A stretch of 64,000 nucleotides of DNA from the NCBI GenBank assembly GCA_009664345.1, contig CP043547.1, positions 992,001 through 1,056,000 of the forward strand, written 5' to 3'. Below, one piece after another: positions 16,589 through 25,048 of the stretch (positions are counted from its first letter, which is position 1; each line of letters opens with the position of its first letter). The notes below the pieces were generated by a model. It was not told the origin of the DNA, searched no databases, and saw only the letters and a program-made list of their open reading frames with translations. The position numbers and the translations under genes are program-made. The stretch comes from Planctomycetales bacterium 10988. GTDB taxonomy: Bacteria; Planctomycetota; Planctomycetia; Pirellulales; Pb10988.

Positions 16589-18169
16589 ATGAACCACACG
16601 CTAAAGATTTCCTTCTTGGTAATGCTCTTCCTTGCTTGGTTTTCGCCAGAGAATAGTTGGGCAGAGGATCAGCGACCCAATGTGATCCTCTTCCTGGTCG
16701 ACGATCTCGGCTGGAGTGACTTGGGCTGCTATGGGAGTTCCTTTTACGAAACCCCGCATATCGATCACTTTGCTGCTCAGTCGATGCGGTTCACTCAGGC
16801 CTATGCGGCTTGCCACGTCTGTTCCCCGACGAGAGCGAGTATTTTAACGGGGAAATATCCAGCGAGATTGCAATTGACGGACTGGCTCCCTGGTCGCAAG
16901 GATTTTCCATTCCAACAACTGTTGAATGCGGAGATCGAGGAAGCTTTGCCCTTGGAGGAGGTGACGCTTGCCGAGACGTTGAAGAAGCATGGCTACCGAA
17001 CGGCACATCTTGGGAAATGGCATCTTGGGGAAGAGCCTTTTGGCCCCACCCAACAAGGCTTCGATCTTCAAATTCCCCAATGGAATAAAGGTTGGCCCAA
17101 AGCGGGGTACCATGCCCCTTTTGAAATGGAAGGCCTTGAAGAGAAGTCGGGAGATTATCTCACGGACCGACTTACAGACGTGGCCGAAGAATTTCTTGAA
17201 GAGAATCAGGACCAGCCATTTTTTCTGTACTTTTCTCACTTTGCGGTGCATGATCCGATCGAAGGCCGCGAGGACCTGGTTCGGAAATACGAACAGAAGC
17301 GAACGTTACTTCCCGAGGAAGACAGGCCGTTTGTACTGGAGGGAAACCCCGCAGCGAACTACCCGCTTTCCGAAGATCAGCGAAGCCTTTTTCTCGAAAA
17401 GTCCGCTTGGTCCGGGTTTAAGCTTCTGCCACGTCAAACCGTGAAAATTAAACAGCGTCAAGATAATCCTCACTTTGCTGCCATGGTGGAATCGGTGGAT
17501 GAGAGTCTCGGGCGAATCTTGAAAAAGCTGAAAGAATTGAACCTTGATCAAGAAACCGTGATCCTTTTCATTTCCGATAACGGCGGAATGTCGGCGGCAA
17601 ACTTTGGAAATCCTCAACGGATTATCCCAGCTCGGAGTCTTGATCGTGCCTTTTCTACCTCGAATCTCCCTCTTCGGGGTGCCAAAGGATGGCTCTATGA
17701 GGGAGGGATTCGGGTGCCATTGATCATTCATTGGCCTCAACAAAAGCAATCGAGCGGCATCTGCGAAGTCCCAGTTATCAGCACGGACCTCTATCCGACC
17801 ATCCTGGAGCTAGTTGGAATCCCACTCCTGCCGAAGCAACACGCCGACGGAATGAGCCTTGTACCGTTATTGGCCGGAGAGAAGGAACTTGCTCGAGACG
17901 TTCTTTATTGGCATTTCCCGCATTATAGTAATCACGGTCAGCAAAGTCCCGGCGGAGCCATCCGCAAGGGTGATCTCAAGCTCTTGGAATATTTCGAAAA
18001 CGATACGGTCCAACTCTTTCATTTGCGTGATGATCCGGGTGAGCAACATGACCTCGCAGCGCAACACCCTGAACTTGTCGAGCAACTTCGGAATCAATTG
18101 CAATCCTGGAGGAGTGAAATTTCTGCCACGATGATGAGCCCCAATCCGGGATACCTTCCTAAGCCCTAA
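16589..18169 (+). CDS. Secreted sulfatase
   Basis: 526 residues from ATG 16589; the open frame starts 33 codons earlier inside the preceding gene. A signal peptide covers about 1-25. NVILFLVDDLGWSDLGCYG holds the metal pair Asp38-Asp39, CSPTR starts at Cys78, and HLGKWHLGEEPFGP and LFISDNGGMS follow in order. The C-terminal block has VLYWHFPHYSNHG and LYHL-like DDPGEQHDLAAQ. This layout is like the iduronate-/N-acetylgalactosamine-6-sulfatase type of bacterial sulfatases. It begins 50 bases after the ADP-ribosylglycohydrolase-like gene, so both probably share a transcript. Confidence 0.92.
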   Translation: MNHTLKISFLVMLFLAWFSPENSWAEDQRPNVILFLVDDLGWSDLGCYGSSFYETPHIDHFAAQSMRFTQAYAACHVCSPTRASILTGKYPARLQLTDWLPGRKDFPFQQLLNAEIEEALPLEEVTLAETLKKHGYRTAHLGKWHLGEEPFGPTQQGFDLQIPQWNKGWPKAGYHAPFEMEGLEEKSGDYLTDRLTDVAEEFLEENQDQPFFLYFSHFAVHDPIEGREDLVRKYEQKRTLLPEEDRPFVLEGNPAANYPLSEDQRSLFLEKSAWSGFKLLPRQTVKIKQRQDNPHFAAMVESVDESLGRILKKLKELNLDQETVILFISDNGGMSAANFGNPQRIIPARSLDRAFSTSNLPLRGAKGWLYEGGIRVPLIIHWPQQKQSSGICEVPVISTDLYPTILELVGIPLLPKQHADGMSLVPLLAGEKELARDVLYWHFPHYSNHGQQSPGGAIRKGDLKLLEYFENDTVQLFHLRDDPGEQHDLAAQHPELVEQLRNQLQSWRSEISATMMSPNPGYLPKP

Positions 18170-18360
18170 ATCAAGCAATCTGAATTGTCCCAATGATGCA
18201 GACACAAATCACGAATCGTAAGGGATGTATCCTTTGGCGATGAGTAAGGGGGAGGACCAGAAAACTTTTCGAGGTGCCGCGAACGGGAAGCAATCTACAA
18301 TGAAGCATCCGTCAAACCTCGTCAGCTCCCCCAGCTACCGTCACGGTAAGGACAAACCCG

Positions 18361-19614
18361 ATGCGGAACATCCCTCAAGAACGAATACCCGACAGTACCT
18401 TGGCACTGTTGAGAGATCCTTACCGATTTATCACAAAACGCTGTGAACGTCATCAATCGGATTTGTTCCAGACGCGAGTCATGTTACGAAAGGTGATCTG
18501 TTTACAAGGAAAGGAAACCGCCGAGCTATTTTACGATCGATCTAAATTTCACCGTAAAGGTGCCGCTCCCGCTCGTATTCAAAAAACGCTTTTTGGAAGG
18601 AAAGGAATCCAAGGTCTCAATGGAGAAGACCACCAACATCGAAAGAAGATGTTTCTGGATTTGATGTCAACCGATCGATTGAACGAGCTGACACGACTCT
18701 CGAAAGAAAATTGGTTGCAGGCTGCCGTGGACTGGCAGGAACAAAAACAGGTGATCTTTTATGATGCGATCCAAGAGGTGCTTACCCGAGCAGTTTGCCA
18801 ATGGGCAGGGGTGCCGTTACCCGAGTCGATGGTTGTGAAGCGAACTCGACAACTTGTTCGACTCTTTGATAAAGCAGGCAACGCCGGTCCTAAATACTAC
18901 CTTGCAAGAATCGCAAGAATTCAAACGAACGCTTGGATGAAGGGGTTAATTTCTCAAATACGAACTCGTCGCTACTCTCCCCCTCCGGGATCGGCAGCGG
19001 AGGTGATCGCTTTACATCGGGATTTAGCCGGTAATTTACTGCCAGAAGAGGTTGCCGCCGTTGAACTGCTCAATGTATTGCGGCCGGTCGTGGCTGTCTC
19101 CGTCTATCTAACTTTTGTCGCGATGGCTCTGGAAAATTTTCCAGGCTGCCGAGAGGAACTCAACGAAAGCTGGACCGAGACCTATCCAGAATGGTTTGCT
19201 CAAGAAGTTCGCAGATTCTATCCTTTCTTCCCGTTTGTGGCAGCTGTCGTCCGGAATGATTTTGTCTGGAAGGAATACGCTTTTCCGCAGGGACATTGGG
19301 TGTTTCTTGATTTATACGGGACAAATCACGACCAACGTATTTGGGATCGACCTGAGGAATTTAAACCCAGCCGTTTTCAAGACTGGCAACAAGACCCTTT
19401 TACTCTGATCCCTCAAGGGGGAGGAGAACATGCGGTCAATCATCGCTGTCCTGGGGAATGGATCACCCTAGAGTTGATGAAACTGGCCGTTGAAGTTCTG
19501 CGTACACGGTTGACTTACCACGTCCCTCACGAAAGTTTCCAACTTAATTTTCGACGGGTTCCCGCCCTTCCTCCCAATCGATTTGAGATCCAAGCAGTGA
19601 AAGTGCTGAGCTAA
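18361..19614 (+). CDS. Cytochrome P450 peroxygenase, CYP152 type
   Basis: 417 residues, no signal peptide. It aligns by eye along its whole length with Bacillus P450-BS-beta. The heme Cys363 is in QGGGEHAVNHRCPGEW, Arg241-Pro242 (NVLRPVVAV) match the substrate-carboxylate Arg and Pro, and Gln84 (KGIQGLNGEDHQHR) matches the position where Bacillus has Gln and OleT has His. CYP152 enzymes use hydrogen peroxide directly on fatty acids and need no reductase. The Gln suggests alpha/beta-hydroxylation more than decarboxylation to alkenes. AAGGA lies upstream of ATG 18361. It ends at a bidirectional terminator. Confidence 0.93.
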   Translation: MRNIPQERIPDSTLALLRDPYRFITKRCERHQSDLFQTRVMLRKVICLQGKETAELFYDRSKFHRKGAAPARIQKTLFGRKGIQGLNGEDHQHRKKMFLDLMSTDRLNELTRLSKENWLQAAVDWQEQKQVIFYDAIQEVLTRAVCQWAGVPLPESMVVKRTRQLVRLFDKAGNAGPKYYLARIARIQTNAWMKGLISQIRTRRYSPPPGSAAEVIALHRDLAGNLLPEEVAAVELLNVLRPVVAVSVYLTFVAMALENFPGCREELNESWTETYPEWFAQEVRRFYPFFPFVAAVVRNDFVWKEYAFPQGHWVFLDLYGTNHDQRIWDRPEEFKPSRFQDWQQDPFTLIPQGGGEHAVNHRCPGEWITLELMKLAVEVLRTRLTYHVPHESFQLNFRRVPALPPNRFEIQAVKVLS

Positions 19615-19636
19615 AGCGTTTTAACTCTGAAGGCAT

Positions 19637-19683
19637 AAAAAAACGGCTGTTGTTCCTCACTGAGAAACGTCAGCCGTTTTTTA
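19637..19683. terminator. Bidirectional terminator between convergent genes
   Basis: AAAAAACGGCTG and CAGCCGTTTTTT form a 12-base stem over a loop of about 20 bases, with A and T runs at both sides. It lies between the P450 gene and the minus-strand gene ending at 19717. Confidence 0.85.
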
Positions 19684-19716
19684 TACCACCTCGGAATTAT
19701 CCAATAGTTTTGTAGC

Positions 19717-20535
19717 TTAGCTACTTTGTGAATTCATAAGATCAAGACTTTTCTTGAGGCGAGCCAGGCGTTCGGCATCGTATTCGGAAAATTCCGTATC
19801 GTAAACTGCTTTCCCATCTTCCCCATCGATACGCGCGACGGTTACGGTCAATTGGGTTGACTCAGTATTCTTGGGAGCTTTTCCCCATTCACCAAAACGA
19901 CTTTGCGGAATCTGGTAGGTCGCTTCTTCTCCCGGTTGCAGAGTCCGCGGTAACGTATGTTTGAAGGCGTCCTTCACATGAACCGGAGCGTATTGGGAAC
20001 CCCCAACGAGTTCACCTTGAAAGTGAATCCGAGAGATCGCATGTTCCGTATTGTTCTTGACGGACACTTCGATGGTCGGATTCGACGTGAATTTTCCATC
20101 GCTAAAGAAAAGCCGACAAGAGGTTACTTTGAACGTTTTCAACTGGTGGGCCGCTTGTTGAATGCTTGCCTTTTTTCTTTCGAGTTCGCTAATGGTATCA
20201 ATGATTTCTTCACGGCGTTCTACAAAACGCTGCTCACGAAGGCTCGCAGCTTCTTCGATGATCTCATAGGCGGTTTTTCCATGAAGCGGTTGACGGACTT
20301 GCTTCGTGGTTGAAAAGATGTCGAAATAGCGACCCGTTTGAGCAAAAACCAACTCGGAAACAGCCTCTTCAAACTCCTTGGCTTGCTCTGGATTCAGCGG
20401 TTCTTTGACGTGGCTGATCGATTCCTTCAAGTAGTAATCACTGGTGGTATCGATCCGCGGTGCGAAACCGATCGAGAAATAACTTGTGATACAGAGACAA
20501 ATTCCTACCATACCAAGCATCAAATTGTTCGACAT
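19717..20535 (-). CDS. Hypothetical exported or membrane-anchored protein, DUF6694-like
   Basis: 272 residues with a single N-terminal hydrophobic stretch (about 4-25) that looks like an anchor or signal peptide. The region LNPEQAKEFEEAVSELVFAQ followed by LHGKTAYEIIEEAASLREQR resembles the DUF6694 layout seen in small lipoproteins. A coiled-coil stretch (about 95-125) precedes a beta-rich domain with TFKVTSCRLFFSDGK, NPTIEVSVKNNTEHAISRIH and LQPGEEATYQIP, which looks like an immunoglobulin-like accessory domain. No catalytic motif is visible. AAGGAG precedes ATG 20535. It is a single gene facing the P450; the function is unknown. Confidence 0.6.
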   Translation of the reverse strand: MSNNLMLGMVGICLCITSYFSIGFAPRIDTTSDYYLKESISHVKEPLNPEQAKEFEEAVSELVFAQTGRYFDIFSTTKQVRQPLHGKTAYEIIEEAASLREQRFVERREEIIDTISELERKKASIQQAAHQLKTFKVTSCRLFFSDGKFTSNPTIEVSVKNNTEHAISRIHFQGELVGGSQYAPVHVKDAFKHTLPRTLQPGEEATYQIPQSRFGEWGKAPKNTESTQLTVTVARIDGEDGKAVYDTEFSEYDAERLARLKKSLDLMNSQSS

Positions 20536-21422
20536 TCATTGGCTCCTTGTGGACATAATTAGGAGTGTTCGCGGGTGTGTACGTTGTGTTGGGTGGGCCA
20601 GTGACGACAAAGTCAATTCCGTTTGACTCTGAAACACTCAGGGAAGGGTGCGTCTTCTGTCCTGGTACCAGGATTAGAAAGACGATCTTGCAAATAGGTT
20701 TTACCTTTTTTGCGGAGATTAATCGAGACCAACTTATCCATATTTGCAGACACAAGTAAAGGGGGGAACATTTCGGTTGATGCTTGGAGAGTCATTTGCG
20801 TCTGCGATTCCTTAGAAAGTTGTTCGAAAACCAAGTGAGGCTTGCCTACTTGGGTCTTTTCTAATCATTCTACATATTGCAGAAGGTTTTCAATGGAAGA
20901 AATTTTTTTTAAAGTCGGCTTGGTGATCATCACCTAAGCCCAATTAATACAATGATTTGGAATTTTTTAGAAAAGAATGACAAGTTCAAGACAGGTTAAA
21001 GGTTGTTTATTGTCATTACTAAAGTGCTTATTTGCCTTATTTATTCTATGTTTTCTGGAAATAGCTGATCAGAAAAGACGTCTTGGTGGAAATCTCAATT
21101 TCGATCATAATTCTTTTGCCAAAGTGAAATCACTTCTTGTTCCATCGTCTTGCTCTCAAGCATTCCTCGATTGCGATGGACACTTGGTAAATAGGATTGG
21201 TGAGAATTGAGAGAAAATTCAGCTTTTGATCAATTTCTGTTCTGGATTTTGTCGATTGGGTGATACAGCCGGTATATCTTCTCCAGCCGGCACGTTTAAA
21301 AACACTTCTGTTCAAACCCGACATCTGTACGTGGTCGCCGGCGAGTTTGTTCTGGCGAGGTCGACCGAAACTTAACAGGCGATCCACACGCAACTCTTCG
21401 AAGTACAAAAGGATGGGCCAAG
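20536..21422. other. Gene-poor region of 887 bp
   Basis: Between the hypothetical gene and the ExbB-like gene I find no open frame with a credible start and protein-like sequence. The short frames at 20613-20834 (minus) and 20977-21210 (plus) match nothing I recognise. A perfect palindrome GGTGATCATCACC lies at 20922-20934, followed by AT-rich sequence. It probably holds the promoters of the two flanking genes and a long leader for the ExbB-like operon. Confidence 0.5.
20922..20934. promoter_or_regulatory. Perfect 13-base palindrome, possible operator
   Basis: GGTGAT-C-ATCACC is a perfect inverted repeat inside the long gap before the ExbB-like operon and about 390 bases upstream of the minus-strand gene. 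It could be the site of a dimeric regulator. No regulator gene is adjacent. Confidence 0.35.
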
Positions 21423-22742
21423 GTGAGCCAAACTACCACTTCTCCGGTAACCGCGGTGGTCCGATCCCCGATTCTCTGGGGAGGTCTGCTGACCGTTGGA
21501 TTTTATGGATTAATCCACGGAAAAATTCTCACACAACCGATCGTCGTTCAATACACAACCGGCCATCCCATCGAGTATGTAACGATGGCGATGTTCTTCA
21601 TCGCGCTGGTTGTTCTGTTAACAAAGTTGCTTGCAGCCAGAAAACAGTCGAAATATACCCAGCAAATCAGCCTGAGTGAGGTTCCTCCCGGCGGACAGTT
21701 AATAACGCAAACGGGTAGCCTGCTGGATGAACTTGAAAAAGGGAATAAGGCTCAAAAATCTTCCTGGTATGGCAAACGCCTTCGGGCCGGGCTTGAGTTT
21801 GTTAAACAACAGCGTTCGGCCGAAAAACTCCCTGATGAATTACGGCGTTTGGCAGAAGCTGACCTTGATCAGCAATACGCCAGCTATGGCCTTTTGCGAG
21901 TTATCATTTGGGCGATTCCGATTCTTGGCTTTTTGGGGACGGTCATGGGGATCACCCTGGCGATTGCCCACTTGGAAGTCGGAACCGGGGGGATTGAAGA
22001 AGCCCTCAAACCGCTGACCGAAGGGCTTGCCACTGCCTTCGATACCACGGCCTTAGCGTTGGCCTTGTCGCTGGTCTTGATGTTTGCTCAATACTTAGTC
22101 GATCAATTCGAGATGAAAATCTTCGAGAGTATCGAAGAACATGCCCACGATGAACTGACCGATCGTTTTGAATTTGTTGCCCGTGATGAAGACCCTATGT
22201 TGCGTTCGGTTCGCCGCATGGTCGATGCAATGTTGGCAACAACCGATCAACTCGTCGAACGCCAAGCCAAGATCTGGGAAGAGACAATTCTTTCCGCGAA
22301 AGATCGCTGGGAAGAAACTTCCAAACAACAGCAAGGCCTGCTGGAGGCAACTTTTTCTCAGTCGTTGAACCGCTCTTTAGAATTGCATTTGGAAAAGTTC
22401 GCTGCCCTCGAAGACCAAGCGACCGCGCGAACCAAATCGCAATGGGAAGCAATCCAATCGACATTGAAGATGAATGCGGATCTGTTGGCCACCGCTCAAA
22501 AGGAACATGCTCGCCATAGCGAGGTATTGATTGAGGCCGTCAAAGCGACCGGCGAAGTGACCAAGCTAGAGACCGCGTTGAACAAGAATCTTCACTCCCT
22601 TTCGCAAGCGGGTCAATTCGAAGAATCGATGATTACGCTCTCGGCAGTCCTGCAATTACTATCTGCCCGGCTCGGTGCCTCGGATGAGCAATTGCGTCAG
22701 ATTCATCTGCCTCGCTCTCAAAGCGAAGGAAACGCAGCATGA
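21423..22742 (+). CDS. MotA/TolQ/ExbB-like proton channel protein
   Basis: 439 residues from GTG 21423, with AAGGA nine bases upstream. Membrane helices lie at about 18-38 and 50-68, then after a cytoplasmic stretch the ExbB/TolQ core follows: GLLRVIIWAIPILGFLGTVM at about 158-177 and LTEGLATAFDTTALALALSL at about 198-217. The G-F-L-G-T-V-G-like and TTA-type patterns are those of proton-channel stator proteins. The C-terminal 200 residues are a cytoplasmic coiled coil, longer than in ExbB. It overlaps the next gene by four bases (ATGA), which shows translational coupling with the ExbD-like partner. It probably energises an envelope process by proton flow. Confidence 0.88.
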   Translation: MSQTTTSPVTAVVRSPILWGGLLTVGFYGLIHGKILTQPIVVQYTTGHPIEYVTMAMFFIALVVLLTKLLAARKQSKYTQQISLSEVPPGGQLITQTGSLLDELEKGNKAQKSSWYGKRLRAGLEFVKQQRSAEKLPDELRRLAEADLDQQYASYGLLRVIIWAIPILGFLGTVMGITLAIAHLEVGTGGIEEALKPLTEGLATAFDTTALALALSLVLMFAQYLVDQFEMKIFESIEEHAHDELTDRFEFVARDEDPMLRSVRRMVDAMLATTDQLVERQAKIWEETILSAKDRWEETSKQQQGLLEATFSQSLNRSLELHLEKFAALEDQATARTKSQWEAIQSTLKMNADLLATAQKEHARHSEVLIEAVKATGEVTKLETALNKNLHSLSQAGQFEESMITLSAVLQLLSARLGASDEQLRQIHLPRSQSEGNAA

Positions 22743-24946
22743 AACGACCGCGGCGACGTCAAGCCAATGTGTCCCTCTTCCCCTTCCTAGCAGTCTTACT
22801 TTGCACGATGGGTTCGCTCATTGTCGTGCTGGTCTTGATTGCGGAAAAGGCGAAAGAACATCTGTATGTAGCGGAAAACCCTACGCAAGTTGAAACGCAG
22901 GAGTCTCAAGAGCCTTCCGAAGAGGAAGCTACGCCCCTTCCGACTTCAACTCCTAAGACGAAGATTGCGGAGATCGTTCCGGTTCCTCCGAAGTTGCCTG
23001 CGTCAGAAGCCACAAAGGTTCCAAGCACGGAACCGGAAGAAAAGCCCGTCGTGACGAAAATGCCTTCTACTTCTAAGGAGAAACCCGAAGAAAATCTCCT
23101 CCTCGTTCCCCAATTCGAGACGGCCAGCGAATCGCTTGAGGAAAGCAACGGAGAGAGTCTTCCTTCCGAAATTCAACTTGAATTGGCGGATTGGCGTGTC
23201 GATCAGCTCAAGCAACAACGCGAACGAAGCTTGGAAGATTTAGCCGAGGAGCGTTTGCGATTGAGTGTGATCGAGGACCATCTTCATACATTGCGTCAGC
23301 AACTTGAAGAGGTAACTGTCTCATTGGAAGAGTTTGACCGCATTGAGGGAAGTCAGAAGTCTCAACGCGATCATCTCCTGCAAGAACTGAGTCAGCTTCA
23401 AGATTTACGAGATGAAAAAAGTAAAGAACTGGAAGAGACCAAGAAGAAGCTTGCCGATCGCCCTGCTTCTTTTGCGGTCGTTCCTTACGATGGTCCGAAT
23501 CAAACGCGACGGCGTCCGATCTACATTGAATGTCGAGAAGAGGAAATCATCCTTCAACCGGAAGGCATTCGATTTACAACCGATGACTTTGAAGGGCAAA
23601 TCACTGCCGATAACCCCTTGGCTTCCGCTGTCCGGGCGGCGACCGAAGAGATCATCGAGCAAGCTTACAACAATCCAGGGCAGGCAGCCCGGCCTTATCC
23701 TCTCATTCTTGTGCGACCGGAAGGGGTAGCGGCTTACCACGCTGTTCGGGTTGCTTTGCGTGATTGGGAGAGTGAGTTTGGCTATGAACTAGTCGGTTCG
23801 GATTGGGACCTTGCGTATCCATCTCCCGATCCTCAGGTCGCCGAGGCAGCGCGGGTCGCGGTTGAAGTGGCACGAGAACGGCAACGTGCTTTGGCTCGGA
23901 TTGCTCCTCGGTTGGTGCAAGGTCCGAATGCGAATCGTGGCGGATCGGGTAGCGGTCCATATTCCTCTTCTCTGCCCGAAGTCAATGTAGACAGCAGCGC
24001 GGCAGGACGCGGTCAACTACGAGGCCCCAATGGAGAAGCGACCGAAGGGGAACAAGAACCAAGCCCCTTCTCGATGTTTGCCGAAGGGTCGAACAATCCA
24101 CAAAACGGCACGAGTGGCAATGGAACCAATCGTCCATCCTCCGGCACCGGCCAAGTCAATTCCAGCGGCGAACGATCTGCTTATCCGCAGTCGAGCGAGT
24201 CGTTCACGGGTCCGCGCTATGCTGGCCAATCACAAACCGGTCAACCGAATTCCACGAATCCCCCCAATAGTCCGATGGGTCAGCGTTACGAGCAAAGCGG
24301 GGAATACGGTCAGCCGGGAACGAAAAGTTCCGAGAATAATCTCACCGGCTCACGCTACGCCTCTTCCTCGCAAAGCAGCTCTTCGCAAAGTGGAACTCCA
24401 GGACAAGGGCAACGCGGTAGCCAAGGTGGACCGAACGCACAAGGTCAACCTGGCACACCGGGACAACCTGGAAATGCCGCAGGTTCGGGTATGGGAACTC
24501 CAGGGGATCGACCGCAAAATTGGGCTCTGCGCGATGCTCCCAAAAACTCCTTTGCCGTACACCGTGAAATCCGTGTTCGTGTCGAGCCGGGAAGATTTGT
24601 CCTCATCCCTGATCAGCCTAATGAATCCGCCAGGGTGATTCCTTGGAAGGAAAATACGGCTCAATCCGCCGATGAACTGGTCAAGGAGATCTGGGAGAAG
24701 GTTGATTCTTGGGGCGTCGCCAGTAAAGGTTTTTACTGGCAACCGTCGCTTGTCATGATGGTCACACCCGAGGCGGAACGGCGTTATCCAGAAGTCACCC
24801 CTTGGATTAAAACGAGTGGCTTTCGACATCGCACGGAGCAAACGCCGTCGCTCCAACCGCAAGCGGCCCCGGTTGCACGAGGGCTGGAATCCAACGAAGA
24901 CGAGCCGCCGCTTCCTCCCCCGCCACCTGGCTTTTTCCGTCGTTGA
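22739..24946 (+). CDS. ExbD-like single-span protein with long low-complexity region, no membrane Asp
   Basis: 735 residues, GAAGGA before ATG 22739. One N-terminal helix (SLFPFLAVLLCTMGSLIVVL, about 12-31) sits where ExbD/TolR have PLLD; here the Asp position is Ala. A Glu/Pro-rich stretch and a coiled coil (about 150-240) follow. A folded part at about 245-390 ends with PLILVRPEGVAAYHAVRVAL and GYELVGSD, like the ExbD periplasmic domain. Then comes a Gly/Ser/Gln-rich segment (about 395-600) with three TGxRY-type repeats and collagen-like GxPG stretches, and a second folded domain (about 600-700). The C-terminus is proline-rich (PPLPPPPPGFFRR). It probably pairs with the ExbB-like protein as a structural partner without its own proton site. 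Confidence 0.75.
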   Translation: MKRPRRRQANVSLFPFLAVLLCTMGSLIVVLVLIAEKAKEHLYVAENPTQVETQESQEPSEEEATPLPTSTPKTKIAEIVPVPPKLPASEATKVPSTEPEEKPVVTKMPSTSKEKPEENLLLVPQFETASESLEESNGESLPSEIQLELADWRVDQLKQQRERSLEDLAEERLRLSVIEDHLHTLRQQLEEVTVSLEEFDRIEGSQKSQRDHLLQELSQLQDLRDEKSKELEETKKKLADRPASFAVVPYDGPNQTRRRPIYIECREEEIILQPEGIRFTTDDFEGQITADNPLASAVRAATEEIIEQAYNNPGQAARPYPLILVRPEGVAAYHAVRVALRDWESEFGYELVGSDWDLAYPSPDPQVAEAARVAVEVARERQRALARIAPRLVQGPNANRGGSGSGPYSSSLPEVNVDSSAAGRGQLRGPNGEATEGEQEPSPFSMFAEGSNNPQNGTSGNGTNRPSSGTGQVNSSGERSAYPQSSESFTGPRYAGQSQTGQPNSTNPPNSPMGQRYEQSGEYGQPGTKSSENNLTGSRYASSSQSSSSQSGTPGQGQRGSQGGPNAQGQPGTPGQPGNAAGSGMGTPGDRPQNWALRDAPKNSFAVHREIRVRVEPGRFVLIPDQPNESARVIPWKENTAQSADELVKEIWEKVDSWGVASKGFYWQPSLVMMVTPEAERRYPEVTPWIKTSGFRHRTEQTPSLQPQAAPVARGLESNEDEPPLPPPPPGFFRR

Positions 24947-25048
24947 TCGTTTCGTGATGGCCGAACGCGGCACTATTTCTAACTGTTTGCTGCGAAACGG
25001 CACCATGCATAGGTCGAGATTTCACTAGAGAACTCGAAGGAATTTCAC

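Noticed and set aside
21260-21679. 139-codon frame overlapping the ExbB-like start
   Set aside because: Another phase of the same sequence; the GTG 21423 frame has membrane helices and the ExbB core.
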